Shown here piece after piece: positions 36,964 through 45,230 of a stretch of DNA of 64,000 nucleotides. Every line of letters begins with the position of its first letter. The stretch's first letter is position 1. The DNA lies in assembly GCA_964520585.1 (NCBI GenBank), contig CAZFOO010000002.1, positions 29,393-93,392 of the forward strand, given 5' to 3'. Origin of the DNA: PXAP01 sp964520585 (GTDB lineage Bacteria > Bacteroidota > Bacteroidia > Bacteroidales > PUMT01). The notes beneath the pieces are model-generated. The model saw only the letters and a program-made list of their open reading frames with translations. It searched no databases and was not told where the DNA came from. A program made the position numbers and the translations under genes.

Positions 36964-37425
36964 TCAGCAATTTATTTTCTTATCCATAACTGGTATTTTA
37001 TTAATTCGTTTCACGTGACGTCCTCCTTCAAACCGGGTATTGATAAATTCATCCACAATTGATACAGCCTCCTCCCTAGTAATATATCTGCCTGGAAGGG
37101 CACATACATTAGCATCATTATGAAGCCGGACGACATGGGCTACTTCTTTTTTCCAGCATAAAGCAGATCTTATACCCTGATATTTATTAACAACCATATT
37201 AACACCATTTCCACTTCCACAAACAACTATACCGAATGTAAATTCACCTTTTTCAACAGATCCTGCAACAGGATGTGCAAAATCAGGATAATCCGTTATA
37301 TCATCAGAATATGATCCAAAATCATGATGATCCAACCCTTTTTTTTTAAGATACTCTATTATATGTTGTTTTATGTAAAATCCTGCATGGTCAGAACCAA
37401 GAGCAATATTGACATTTTTGTCCAT
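36964..37425 (-). CDS. rpiB: Ribose 5-phosphate isomerase B
   Basis: Interconverts ribose 5-phosphate and ribulose 5-phosphate in the pentose phosphate pathway. 153 residues. The family signatures are IALGSDHAGFYIKQHIIEYL at the N-terminus, the catalytic loop GIVVCGSGNGVNMVVNKYQG with the active-site Cys, and ALCWKKEVAHVVRLHNDANV. The C-terminal GGRHVKRINKI is characteristic. The ATG at 37425 lies at the edge of the large AT-rich gap. It is followed closely by hemW. Confidence 0.95.
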   Translation of the reverse strand: MDKNVNIALGSDHAGFYIKQHIIEYLKKKGLDHHDFGSYSDDITDYPDFAHPVAGSVEKGEFTFGIVVCGSGNGVNMVVNKYQGIRSALCWKKEVAHVVRLHNDANVCALPGRYITREEAVSIVDEFINTRFEGGRHVKRINKIPVMDKKINC

Positions 37426-38453
37426 TATTTAAATAAAGTTAAAATACAAAAATCTTAATTTTCCAATTATTTAATGATGCTGGTTACTCTGCCCGGGCAT
37501 AATTTTCCATATGCTCATACAGGCACTCGGCAAAGATAAATAGCACCGACAAATCCAGGTAAACTACTTTTTAAATTCGTACGATACCGGGACTCACAAA
37601 AAATTATAAATTAAATAACTATCTATACTTTAAATACCTATTAATTAGGTACTAAATCGAATAATTTAAATCAAATAAACCCGGTACAAATGTAGATGAA
37701 TTTTTTTTCATTAAAAATTTCACATTGACGAATGAAAATAATTTGAATTCGTCGATTACATATCAATTTAAAATTCAATACAACGCAATATATTGTAAGA
37801 TTATCGACCTTCAGGTAAAATTTTTTTATATGAAATTATTTCGGGGAGAGCGGTTCGTTACCTCCCCGCCCTTTAACAGGAGAAAATTAACATTTACTAA
37901 TGATATATTGTCTGAAAAATAATTAAAAAAAAAATTGTATAGTAACATTGGCTATCGTATATAAAATATTTTCTTTTAATCAAGTTTATATATCAATATC
38001 AACAAGCAAATAATTAACTATTATTAAACAATGAAATATCAATCATTAATTAACATTATTGTTTTTAACAATTACCAATTTTGTTGAAATTACACTATAT
38101 GTCCTTATACCTAAAACTATTATGAATTATAAAATTGTTGATAATAATTATTTTTGGTATAATTTAATGTGGATATTTAAATCATTTATATTTATAAACA
38201 CAATTAACAGGATATATATACCATATATTTAAATAAAATTAAAAAAGATAATAGTATATATCGTGTTAGTAAGAATTATTTGAATGAATTGAAATGGGCA
38301 TGGAAAAATACCCTAGCTTTGTAACAGGAATGATATTTTTATATGATATTTACAATTGCACTAAAAATAAATTGTTTGTATGTATCTGAAATTGATATTG
38401 CAAAAGATATTGTAATTATATTGAATAATAAATAATCAATTACAATTGTATAG
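37426..38453. other. Large AT-rich intergenic region
   Basis: About 1 kb without a convincing gene, between divergent rpiB and ruvB. It contains a reversed member of the dispersed repeat (37730-37822), a hairpin CGGGGAG ... CTCCCCG (37842-37868, 13-base loop) and then very AT-rich DNA to ruvB. TGTGGATAT at 38168-38176 is one mismatch from a DnaA box, but it stands alone. The short frame at 37725-37922 lies on the repeat and hairpin and is not considered coding. Confidence 0.7.
37730..37822 (-). repeat. Dispersed intergenic repeat, copy 3 (reverse orientation)
   Basis: Read on the minus strand it contains AAGGTCGAT (37811-37803), ATATTGCG, TTGAATTTTAAATTGA and TGTAATCGACGAA (37760-37748). The first part aligns with the unit at 53274-53330 (GTATTGCG, TTGAATTTTCAATTGA). 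The last motif is shared with copies 1 and 5. This member lies in the gap between rpiB and ruvB and does not end beside a gene start. Confidence 0.75.
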
Positions 38454-39476
38454 ATGGATAATGATTTTGACATTAGGAATGAGATAATTGATAATCCTGA
38501 TAAAGAATTGGAATATAAACTGCGACCTGTATATTTCAATGAATTTAAAGGACAGTTGAAGACAGTTGAAAATCTTAAGGTGTTTGTTACTGCCGCAAAA
38601 ATGCGGCAGGAGGCATTAGATCACGTGTTATTGCATGGACCACCAGGACTTGGGAAAACGACACTTGCAAATATTATTGCAAGTGAGATGGGCGTTAATA
38701 TTAAAATTACATCAGGACCGGTACTCGATAAGCCTGGCGATCTTGCCGGTTTACTTACCGGACTTGATGAGGGTGATGTTATGTTTATTGATGAAATTCA
38801 CCGGCTTAGTCCCGTTGTTGAGGAATATCTGTATTCCGCCATGGAGGATTATAAGATAGATATTATGATTGATAAGGGGCCTGGTGCCCGGTCTGTACAA
38901 CTAAAACTAAATCCTTTTACCCTTATTGGTGCAACGACAAGGTCTGGATTGCTGACCAGTCCCCTGCGATCAAGATTCGGAATTAATTCACATCTTGAAT
39001 ATTATGATTCTGAAATTCTTGATAAAATAATTAAGAGATCAGCTGGCATTTTAAATGTATCTGTTTCTGACGATGCTTCATTTGAAATAGCAGGAAGAAG
39101 CAGGGGTACTCCAAGAATTGCCAACGCCCTTCTCCGGCGTGTCAGAGATTTTGCGCAGGTTAAAGGAAAAGGCTTTATTGATATGCAAATTGCTAAATAT
39201 TCTTTAAAGGCTTTAAATATTGATAAGAACGGTCTTGATGAAATGGATAATAAGATTCTTATGACCGTTATTGAAAAATTTGGGGGCGGTCCTGTTGGTA
39301 TTTCTACTATAGCTACTTCTATTGGTGAAGATGCAGGGACTATAGAAGAGGTTTATGAACCATTTTTAATTAAAGAAGGATATATTAAAAGGACCCCAAG
39401 GGGAAGGGAAATTACATCACTAGGTTATCAGCATCTTGGAAAAAATATGCCTGGTCGTGAAAACCTGTTATTTTAA
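38454..39476 (+). CDS. ruvB: Holliday junction branch migration helicase RuvB
   Basis: AAA+ motor that with RuvA drives branch migration of Holliday junctions. 340 residues, normal length. Walker A HGPPGLGKTTLANIIASEMG, Walker B GDVMFIDEIHRL, sensor 1 LIGATTRSGLLTSPLRSRFG and the C-terminal winged helix (GGGPVGISTIATSIGEDAGT ... IKRTPRGREI) are all intact. ruvA and ruvC are not in the window. The gene opens the plus-strand-rich right half. Codon use is more AT-rich than in the genes left of 37 kb. Confidence 0.97.
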   Translation: MDNDFDIRNEIIDNPDKELEYKLRPVYFNEFKGQLKTVENLKVFVTAAKMRQEALDHVLLHGPPGLGKTTLANIIASEMGVNIKITSGPVLDKPGDLAGLLTGLDEGDVMFIDEIHRLSPVVEEYLYSAMEDYKIDIMIDKGPGARSVQLKLNPFTLIGATTRSGLLTSPLRSRFGINSHLEYYDSEILDKIIKRSAGILNVSVSDDASFEIAGRSRGTPRIANALLRRVRDFAQVKGKGFIDMQIAKYSLKALNIDKNGLDEMDNKILMTVIEKFGGGPVGISTIATSIGEDAGTIEEVYEPFLIKEGYIKRTPRGREITSLGYQHLGKNMPGRENLLF

Positions 39477-39690
39477 AATGGATGATTATTTATTAACTTG
39501 ATATATACATTTTTTTTATAAATCAGTTAATGTGTTAGTATGTGAATTTAAAATTTTACAATGGAAAATTGTTCTAAATGCGCTTGGAGTTAAAATAAAT
39601 TTGCCATATTTGCTTTAAAATAGTTTCATACTAAAATCATTTTGAAAATTTTTATATAAATTTGATATTTTAAACTTTTAAATATTTAAT

Positions 39691-39861
39691 ATGAAACAAT
39701 TGATTCGGAACCTGGGTTTAATTTTGTTTATTATTGCTGTTGCTTTGCTGGTTTATGGAACCAACAGCTCAATGACAAGCAATACTATCTTAATAGCCAG
39801 CGGTGCAATGATTATATTGGGATTAATTGTTCATGTTATTATGAACAAAAAGATGGATTAA
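39691..39861 (+). CDS. Small two-helix membrane protein (56 aa)
   Basis: An ATG-initiated frame of 56 codons ending at TAA 39859-39861. It has a short basic N-terminus (MKQLIRN), a first hydrophobic helix (LGLILFIIAVALLVYG), a polar turn (TNSSMTSN), a second helix (TILIASGAMIILGLIVHVIM) and a charged tail NKKMD. The positive-inside pattern and clean helices make it a likely real gene. Function unknown. It is convergent with the Crp/Fnr gene. Confidence 0.65.
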   Translation: MKQLIRNLGLILFIIAVALLVYGTNSSMTSNTILIASGAMIILGLIVHVIMNKKMD

Positions 39862-39873
39862 TAATTAGCATCG

Positions 39874-40578
39874 CTAAAAAACATTTCCTGCCTTTTTTAG
39901 TCCCTTGATATCCAGAAGTTTTATCCGTCTGCCATGCAATTCAATCAATTTATCTGACTTGAATTCAGATAATAACCTGATTACCGATTCTGTAGCTGTG
40001 CCTACTATATTAGCAAGTTCCTCACGTGTAAGGGTTATTTTTAGAAACTGCTCATCATCCAGATCAAAATTGTTCTTAAGGTGAATAAGTACTTCAGCAA
40101 GTCTTTCACGAACTGTTTTTTGGGCTATATCTGTTATGTATGCATTGGATTCACCAAGTTCCTTACATGCAAGCTGCATCAGGTCCATTGAAAAGTCTCC
40201 GTTACTTTTGAATAGTTTGATCAGGGTATCTGCAGGAATAAAGCAAAGATGAGAATCTTCTATTACTTTTGCTGAGGTGCAGGCTAGCTCTCCGCTTAGA
40301 ACCGAGCGGAATCCTATTATATCCCCCTTTTTGGCAAATGTTATTATTTGTTCTTTTCCGTCTATTCCGGTTTTATATATCTTAATAATACCATCATTTA
40401 CGCAATAACAACCAGATATCCTGTTGCCTTCATGATAAATAACTGAACCTTTTTTATAGGGTACGCAATTTTTATCAAGCGAGAGAAATTCGTATTCTTC
40501 TGGACTTAAATGCCTGAATATATTTTGAAATTTATTTGTACAATTTTCACATGAAGATATTGAAGAGTTATTTTTCAT
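39874..40578 (-). CDS. Crp/Fnr family transcriptional regulator
   Basis: 234 residues. A cyclic-nucleotide-binding-like beta-roll (about 28-145: KGSVIYHEGNRISGCYCVND, KKGDIIGFRSVL) is followed by a winged helix-turn-helix (about 170-220: LTREELANIVGTATESVIRL). An N-terminal Cys motif SCENCTNKF (CxxC) plus further Cys at about 33 and 55 recalls FNR-type iron-sulfur sensors, but the spacing is not that of E. coli FNR, so the signal is unclear. It is divergent from the OsmC gene (226 bases between starts), which it may control. Confidence 0.88.
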   Translation of the reverse strand: MKNNSSISSCENCTNKFQNIFRHLSPEEYEFLSLDKNCVPYKKGSVIYHEGNRISGCYCVNDGIIKIYKTGIDGKEQIITFAKKGDIIGFRSVLSGELACTSAKVIEDSHLCFIPADTLIKLFKSNGDFSMDLMQLACKELGESNAYITDIAQKTVRERLAEVLIHLKNNFDLDDEQFLKITLTREELANIVGTATESVIRLLSEFKSDKLIELHGRRIKLLDIKGLKKAGNVF

Positions 40579-40804
40579 GAGAATTCAGTGTATTAATAGT
40601 TATGACCTGGTGCTTTGAATTACAAATAATATACAATTAATAAAACAGAAATAATTATAATTAATTGCAATTTAATTATCTATAAATATATAAAAACTAT
40701 AATAAATGGTAAAAGTAAAATATGAGACTATAAATATATTATGATTTGTTTGTTATAAATAATAAATTTGTAAAATTAGTAAAATAAATTAAATAAGGTT
40801 CTCT

Positions 40805-41221
40805 ATGAAATCAGTTGTTGAAGTTAAATGGAATGGAAGAAAAAATTTTTCAGCCGCTATTGATGATCATACAATAATCATGGATCTGGATGAAGAAAGA
40901 GGAGGAAATAATGAAGGTCCGCGACCAAAACCCTTGATGTTAGCTTCTTTAGGTGGTTGTTCAGGCCTTGATGTTATTTCAATTCTTGGTAAGATGAAAA
41001 TTGAGCCTGATTATTTTAATATGCATATTGAAGGTGAGCAGACTGAAGATTTGCCGAAAAGATATGATAAAATTAAAATAATATATGAATTTAAAGGAAA
41101 GGGATTATCTCTGGAAAAAATCAAAAAGGCTATAGAGTTATCGCAGGATAAATACTGTGGTGTTAGTGCTGTGTACAGAAAAAGTATCGATATAAGTTAT
41201 GAAATAAGGATTGATGAATAA
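40805..41221 (+). CDS. OsmC-family protein
   Basis: OsmC/Ohr proteins are thiol peroxidases that reduce organic hydroperoxides. The 138-residue product shows the two conserved cysteines: MLASLGGCSGLDVISIL (peroxidatic Cys around 56) and LSQDKYCGVSAVYRKS (resolving Cys around 118). The N-terminus is closer to the YhfA-like OsmC branch than to Ohr. Expression from the divergent region shared with a Crp/Fnr gene would suit a redox response; this is inferred from position only. pheS converges with it. Confidence 0.88.
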   Translation: MKSVVEVKWNGRKNFSAAIDDHTIIMDLDEERGGNNEGPRPKPLMLASLGGCSGLDVISILGKMKIEPDYFNMHIEGEQTEDLPKRYDKIKIIYEFKGKGLSLEKIKKAIELSQDKYCGVSAVYRKSIDISYEIRIDE

Positions 41222-41254
41222 ATGATCAATTTAATCAGATAAACCTCAAATTAT

Positions 41255-42271
41255 CTATATTACTCCGGAAAACTGGTTCAGGAATCTGACATCATTTTCA
41301 AAATACATTCTTATATCTTTAATATCATATTTTAAAAGAGCTATTCTTTCGATTCCTAGGCCAAATGCAAAACCTGTATATTTCAACGGATCAATTTTAC
41401 ATTCTTTTAAAACATTAGGATCTACCATTCCACAACCTAACACTTCAAGCCATCCTGTATTTTTACATAATTTGCAGCCTGCACCCTTACAGCTGCAGGA
41501 AACATCCATTTCCCCGGATGGTTCGGTAAAGGGAAAAAATGACGGGCGGAGTCTGATTTTAGTATCTTCACCGAAAAGCTCCTTTGCGAAGTATTCAAGT
41601 GTCTGTTTGAGATCAGCAAATGAAACGTTTTCATCTACATACAGGCCTTCAATTTGATGAAAAATACAATGTGATCTTGCTGAAATCGCTTCATTTCTGA
41701 AAACTCTTCCCGGAGATATGGTTCGGATTGGCGGTTTCGTGTTTTCCATCACTCTTACTTGAACTGATGATGTGTGTGTCCTGAGAAGTATATCGGGATC
41801 TTTTGAAATAAAAAAAGTATCCTGCATATCTCTTGCCGGATGTTCCGGGGGAAAATTAAGAGCCGAAAATACATGCCAGTCATCCTCAATTTCTGGTCCT
41901 TCGGAGATAGTAAAACCAATTTTGCTGAAAATATCAATTATCTCCTTTCTTACCAGTGATATAGGATGTCTGCTTCCTTGCTGGATAGTATATGAAGGAA
42001 GAGTCAAATCCAAATCGCCGATATGTTTATTATCAGTCGATAATTGCCTATTGGTTATCAAGATTTTTTCCTGTACTGAATTCTTCAGTTCATTAAGCGA
42101 TTTCCCTGTAGATTTTTTTTCTGGGGGAGGTAATTTTTTAAATTCTTCGAATAATTTGTTGATAATACCTTTTTTACCCAGAAAATCAATTCTGAATTGT
42201 TCCAGTTCTGATGTATTTTGAGGTGAAGCTTCTTTTACTTCTTTTAGCGCCTGATCAATTTTTTCTTTCAT
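41255..42271 (-). CDS. pheS: Phenylalanyl-tRNA synthetase alpha subunit
   Basis: Class II catalytic subunit of the (alpha-beta)2 enzyme. The N-terminal coiled coil (about 1-85) binds tRNA. Motif 2-type sequence RTISPGRVFRNEAISARSHC (spread around 170-195), FFPFTEPSGEMDVSC and the C-terminal motif 3 FAFGLGIERIALLKYDIKDI are present. 338 residues is normal. It follows the cyclophilin gene by 34 bases on the same strand. The beta-subunit gene pheT is not next to it, as is common in Bacteroidota. Confidence 0.95.
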   Translation of the reverse strand: MKEKIDQALKEVKEASPQNTSELEQFRIDFLGKKGIINKLFEEFKKLPPPEKKSTGKSLNELKNSVQEKILITNRQLSTDNKHIGDLDLTLPSYTIQQGSRHPISLVRKEIIDIFSKIGFTISEGPEIEDDWHVFSALNFPPEHPARDMQDTFFISKDPDILLRTHTSSVQVRVMENTKPPIRTISPGRVFRNEAISARSHCIFHQIEGLYVDENVSFADLKQTLEYFAKELFGEDTKIRLRPSFFPFTEPSGEMDVSCSCKGAGCKLCKNTGWLEVLGCGMVDPNVLKECKIDPLKYTGFAFGLGIERIALLKYDIKDIRMYFENDVRFLNQFSGVI

Positions 42272-42305
42272 ATCCTGTTATGATACAATAATAAAAAAAT
42301 TCAAA

Positions 42306-43112
42306 TTAAAGAATTACTATTTTCATTTTAATGTCCTCTATCGGTCTGTCTGATGAATCTGTTTGTTGAGAAGCAATTGCATCAATGACATCAAAACCAT
42401 TTATAGTTTCTCCAAAAACAGTATATGATCCGTCCAGATGCGGTGTGCCTCCATTTTCAGTGTATGCGTCTCTTTGTTGTTCTGAAAATTTAAAAATATC
42501 CGGGGTTTTGGAATCTTCTGTTATTATTTCAGCAGCTTGCCTGGAAATTTCATTGTAATCAGGAGCTATGTTATCGTTTAGATACTTTTTTTCAAGATCT
42601 CTGAAAATTTCTGAATAACGTTGCTGTTTAATATTGTTATTAATTTTTAATTCAAGGTCATCTAGCTCTTGCATTGTAAACACTGTACCTTTAACTATAT
42701 AAAATTGTGAGCCTGATGATTCTTTTTCTGGATTAACATTATCACCCAAACGGGCTGCTGCAAGTGCTCCTTTTTTATGAAAAAGATCAGCATTAATTTC
42801 AGCCGGGATTTTGTAACCCGGACCACCTGATCCCAATTGCGTTTTAAGTCCGGGTTTTTTTGAATCCGGATCTCCTCCCTGGATCATAAAATCATTTATA
42901 ACTCTATGGAGCAACTGATCATCATAAAAGCCTTCATTAATAAGGGTTATAAAATTATCGCGATGTAAAGGTGTTTCATCATAAAGTTTAATATCAATAT
43001 TTCCTAATGAGGTTTCTATACGGACCATCACGTTATCTTTTTCTGAATTGGTTTTTTTGCCTGTACATGCTATCATAATTATTGCAAGTATTGTCAGATA
43101 AATTTTTAGCAT
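42306..43112 (-). CDS. Cyclophilin-type peptidyl-prolyl isomerase, lipoprotein
   Basis: Catalyses cis-trans isomerisation of prolyl bonds, here outside the inner membrane. Signal peptide with lipobox IIMIACTG (Cys near 16). Cyclophilin core: IETSLGNIDIKLYDETPLHR, DDQLLHRVINDFMIQGGDPD, GALAAARLGDNVNPEKESSG, SGSQFYIVKGTVFT and a late YTVFGETINGFDVIDAIAS. An insert of about 70 residues lies between the two halves of the fold, usual for this Bacteroidota type. pheS follows within 34 bases. ATG at 43112. Confidence 0.9.
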   Translation of the reverse strand: MLKIYLTILAIIMIACTGKKTNSEKDNVMVRIETSLGNIDIKLYDETPLHRDNFITLINEGFYDDQLLHRVINDFMIQGGDPDSKKPGLKTQLGSGGPGYKIPAEINADLFHKKGALAAARLGDNVNPEKESSGSQFYIVKGTVFTMQELDDLELKINNNIKQQRYSEIFRDLEKKYLNDNIAPDYNEISRQAAEIITEDSKTPDIFKFSEQQRDAYTENGGTPHLDGSYTVFGETINGFDVIDAIASQQTDSSDRPIEDIKMKIVIL

Positions 43113-43515
43113 TTGACAATGGATTAAATTTTGATATATATTATACCTGTTTTCGTATAATGGGTATTGTTAAATGTATCAAAAATGCCATGAAAATACT
43201 GAAATAAAGTGGTCTTTAATATTATGCAAACCTACATAAAAAATCCATATTGTTATAATGGTTTTATATATTGTTACGTTGTATCAAATTTCTAAATATA
43301 TGTTTTATTTTAAACAAATACTGATAGTTGACAATAAAGCCAAATATGTAGATAATAACAATTTGAACTTTAAAACCGGTATAGACAACCTGTGAAAAGG
43401 AATATAGTTATTATTTTTTGCATATGAGTTTATGCAAAACATTTGTATTCATAAAAGGTCGGACTTGTTTTAAATAGTGACGATGCTAAATGACTTGCAT
43501 ATATAGGAGTTAACC
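43113..43515. other. AT-rich intergenic region, nothing recognised
   Basis: About 400 bases upstream of the cyclophilin gene and of the pseudogene. No convincing frames, hairpins or repeats were seen. It may include more of the decayed gene that follows. Confidence 0.5.
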
Positions 43516-44041
43516 GTGCACTTGAAGAAAATGAAATTCCCATTGATTAAATTAATGGAACATCCATCAAAAACAGCCTATTCTGAATATTTCCGTCTGA
43601 ATTCTTATTCAAGTATTGGTTTAGTCCGTGATATAGTATTAATGACACGTTCTTCTTTAATAATTAAAGTGCAGCGTTACTTAATTCTACTGGTTATCTA
43701 CCAATTCTCCCTGGCAAAACGTTGTTTCTTAAAAATTTTGTGCTACAAGCTTTGCCGGTGGGATGGTGATTATTCCTATTTTACGTTTAAGAGAACAGTT
43801 TCAATTAATATTAGAGGCCTATATTTTTCAACCCTATGAAAAGATTTGTTCCGATGCGTTAAACAGGCCCCTCTGTATGCATATTTTAAGCCCCGTTATT
43901 TTATTGTAAGTGCTTCCTTGGTTTATCATACGGCTTTGGGACCTGCTTCACATGGCCTTAATTATTATGATAAAAGCGGTAGAAATTTTATTTTTATTTA
44001 ATTACATGTATCTTATTTTTAACCAAAAAGCTTTGTATTAA
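43516..44041 (+). pseudogene. Decayed 3' end of a patatin-like phospholipase/surface-antigen gene
   Basis: Protein-like sequence continues through three frames. Frame A (from about 43650, with internal stops) gives LLNSTGYLPILPGKTLFLKN. Frame B (43751 on) gives AGGMVIIPILRLREQFQLIL and EAYIFQPYEKICSDA. Frame C (43858 on) gives LYAYFKPRYFIVSASLVYHT and ALGPASHGLNYYDKSGRNF. Frame D (43982-44041) gives FLFNYMYLIFNQKALY and a stop. Joined, this resembles the C-terminal outer-membrane barrel of Bacteroidota patatin-family proteins (PTPHSKT, FQPY, LGPLSLSLNYYDK, FGYILFNKK). At least three frameshifts and one in-frame stop. The 107-codon frame at 43516-43839 overlaps it in a non-matching frame downstream. 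Family call is from memory of the pattern. Confidence 0.6.
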
Positions 44042-44105
44042 TGAATACCTGTAAGTTTATTTTATATTTATCTTTCATGTTTATATCTTTCCGGTTTAAT
44101 TCAAT

Positions 44106-45002
44106 ATGAATTTAGTTATGCTGTTCAACGAGCGATTTAAGGGATTAAAAGATATTATTACAGGTAAATTTTCCGGCTATTTTTCTATTGCCGGGAATAC
44201 TGTTTTATTTATTTTAAAAATGTGGGCAGGTGTTGTTACTGGTTCAGTTGCTCTCATTGCCGATGCATGGCATACACTTTCAGATTCATTATCTTCTGTT
44301 ATATTATTAATCGGTTTATATGTATCTACTAAACCTGCTGATAATGAACATCCATTTGGACACGGCCGGGCCGAAATTATTGCCTCTTTTGTTCTTGGTT
44401 TAATTTTGGTCCTTATTTCAATAAACTTTTTGTATGAATCTATTTATTCTATTATTAATTATGAAACAGTTGAATACGGATCATTGGCTATAATTGCTAC
44501 TGTTGTTTCCCTCGTTGGCAAAGAGATTATGGCTCAAATCAGTTTTTCCGCTGCTAAAAAAGAGAATTTTCAATCTTTAAAAGCCGATGGATGGCATCAC
44601 CGGTCTGATGCACTTACCAGTGCAATTATTCTAGCGGGTATCATTTTAGGAGGTTATATTTGGTGGATTGACGGGGCATTAGGAATTTTTGTTTCTATTA
44701 CTATATTAGTTCTTGCCTTCCGTATTGTAAATGATAGTATTAATCCTTTGCTTGGTGAAAAGCCAGATGACGGAATAATTCATAGAATTTATAATATTAG
44801 CAAAGAAATATATCATAGGGAACTTTATCTGCATCATTTTCATATACACAAATATGGAAATCATACTGAAATTACTTTCCACATAAGATTACCCGGTAAT
44901 TATAATTTAAAAGATGCCAACCAAATCACTTCTGAATTCCGTAACAGGATCAAGGATGAGTTAAATATATATTCCACTATATATATAGATGCCTATGATT
45001 AG
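44106..45002 (+). CDS. Cation diffusion facilitator (CDF) family transporter
   Basis: Exports divalent cations such as Zn2+ against protons across the inner membrane. 298 residues with six helices. The transport-site motifs are ALIADAWHTLSDSLSSVILL (helix 2) and KADGWHHRSDALTSAIILAG (helix 5), each with the Asp/His ligands. HPFGHGRAEIIASFVLGL is the family signature. The cytoplasmic C-terminal domain has LHHFHIHKYGNHTEITFHIR with several His. The metal cannot be told from the sequence. It begins 65 bases after the pseudogene. Confidence 0.92.
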   Translation: MNLVMLFNERFKGLKDIITGKFSGYFSIAGNTVLFILKMWAGVVTGSVALIADAWHTLSDSLSSVILLIGLYVSTKPADNEHPFGHGRAEIIASFVLGLILVLISINFLYESIYSIINYETVEYGSLAIIATVVSLVGKEIMAQISFSAAKKENFQSLKADGWHHRSDALTSAIILAGIILGGYIWWIDGALGIFVSITILVLAFRIVNDSINPLLGEKPDDGIIHRIYNISKEIYHRELYLHHFHIHKYGNHTEITFHIRLPGNYNLKDANQITSEFRNRIKDELNIYSTIYIDAYD

Positions 45003-45230
45003 TACGTGTACATTTAAGTTTAGCATTTGCATCTTCAATGCCTGCAAAAGCAAATTCGGCTTCTATTCTTTTAAGTTATATTTTAAATAAGAGTGCATGA
45101 AAAATGGCTAAAACTAATTTTAGTTTTAAACATAATGTTTTGATTTGAAATTTTAAATTTTTAGCAATTTTAATCAATCTTTAGTTTATATATTTTATTA
45201 GAAACTAAGTATTTATAATAATCGATAAAA

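Noticed and set aside
37005..37022. CGTTTCACGTGACGTC, possible third parS site
   Set aside because: It matches only about 11 of 16 positions and encodes the conserved RpiB residues GRHVKRI, so the CACGTG comes from codon choice.
37725..37922. 65-codon plus-strand frame in the rpiB-ruvB gap
   Set aside because: It lies on the antisense side of repeat copy 3 and across the GC-rich hairpin, so it is non-coding repeat sequence.
38168..38176. TGTGGATAT as a DnaA box marking oriC
   Set aside because: Single site with one mismatch; no cluster and no 13-mer array was seen in this gap.
43516..43839. 107-codon frame as an intact gene
   Set aside because: Protein similarity lies in the other two frames over its second half; it is best read as part of a pseudogene.
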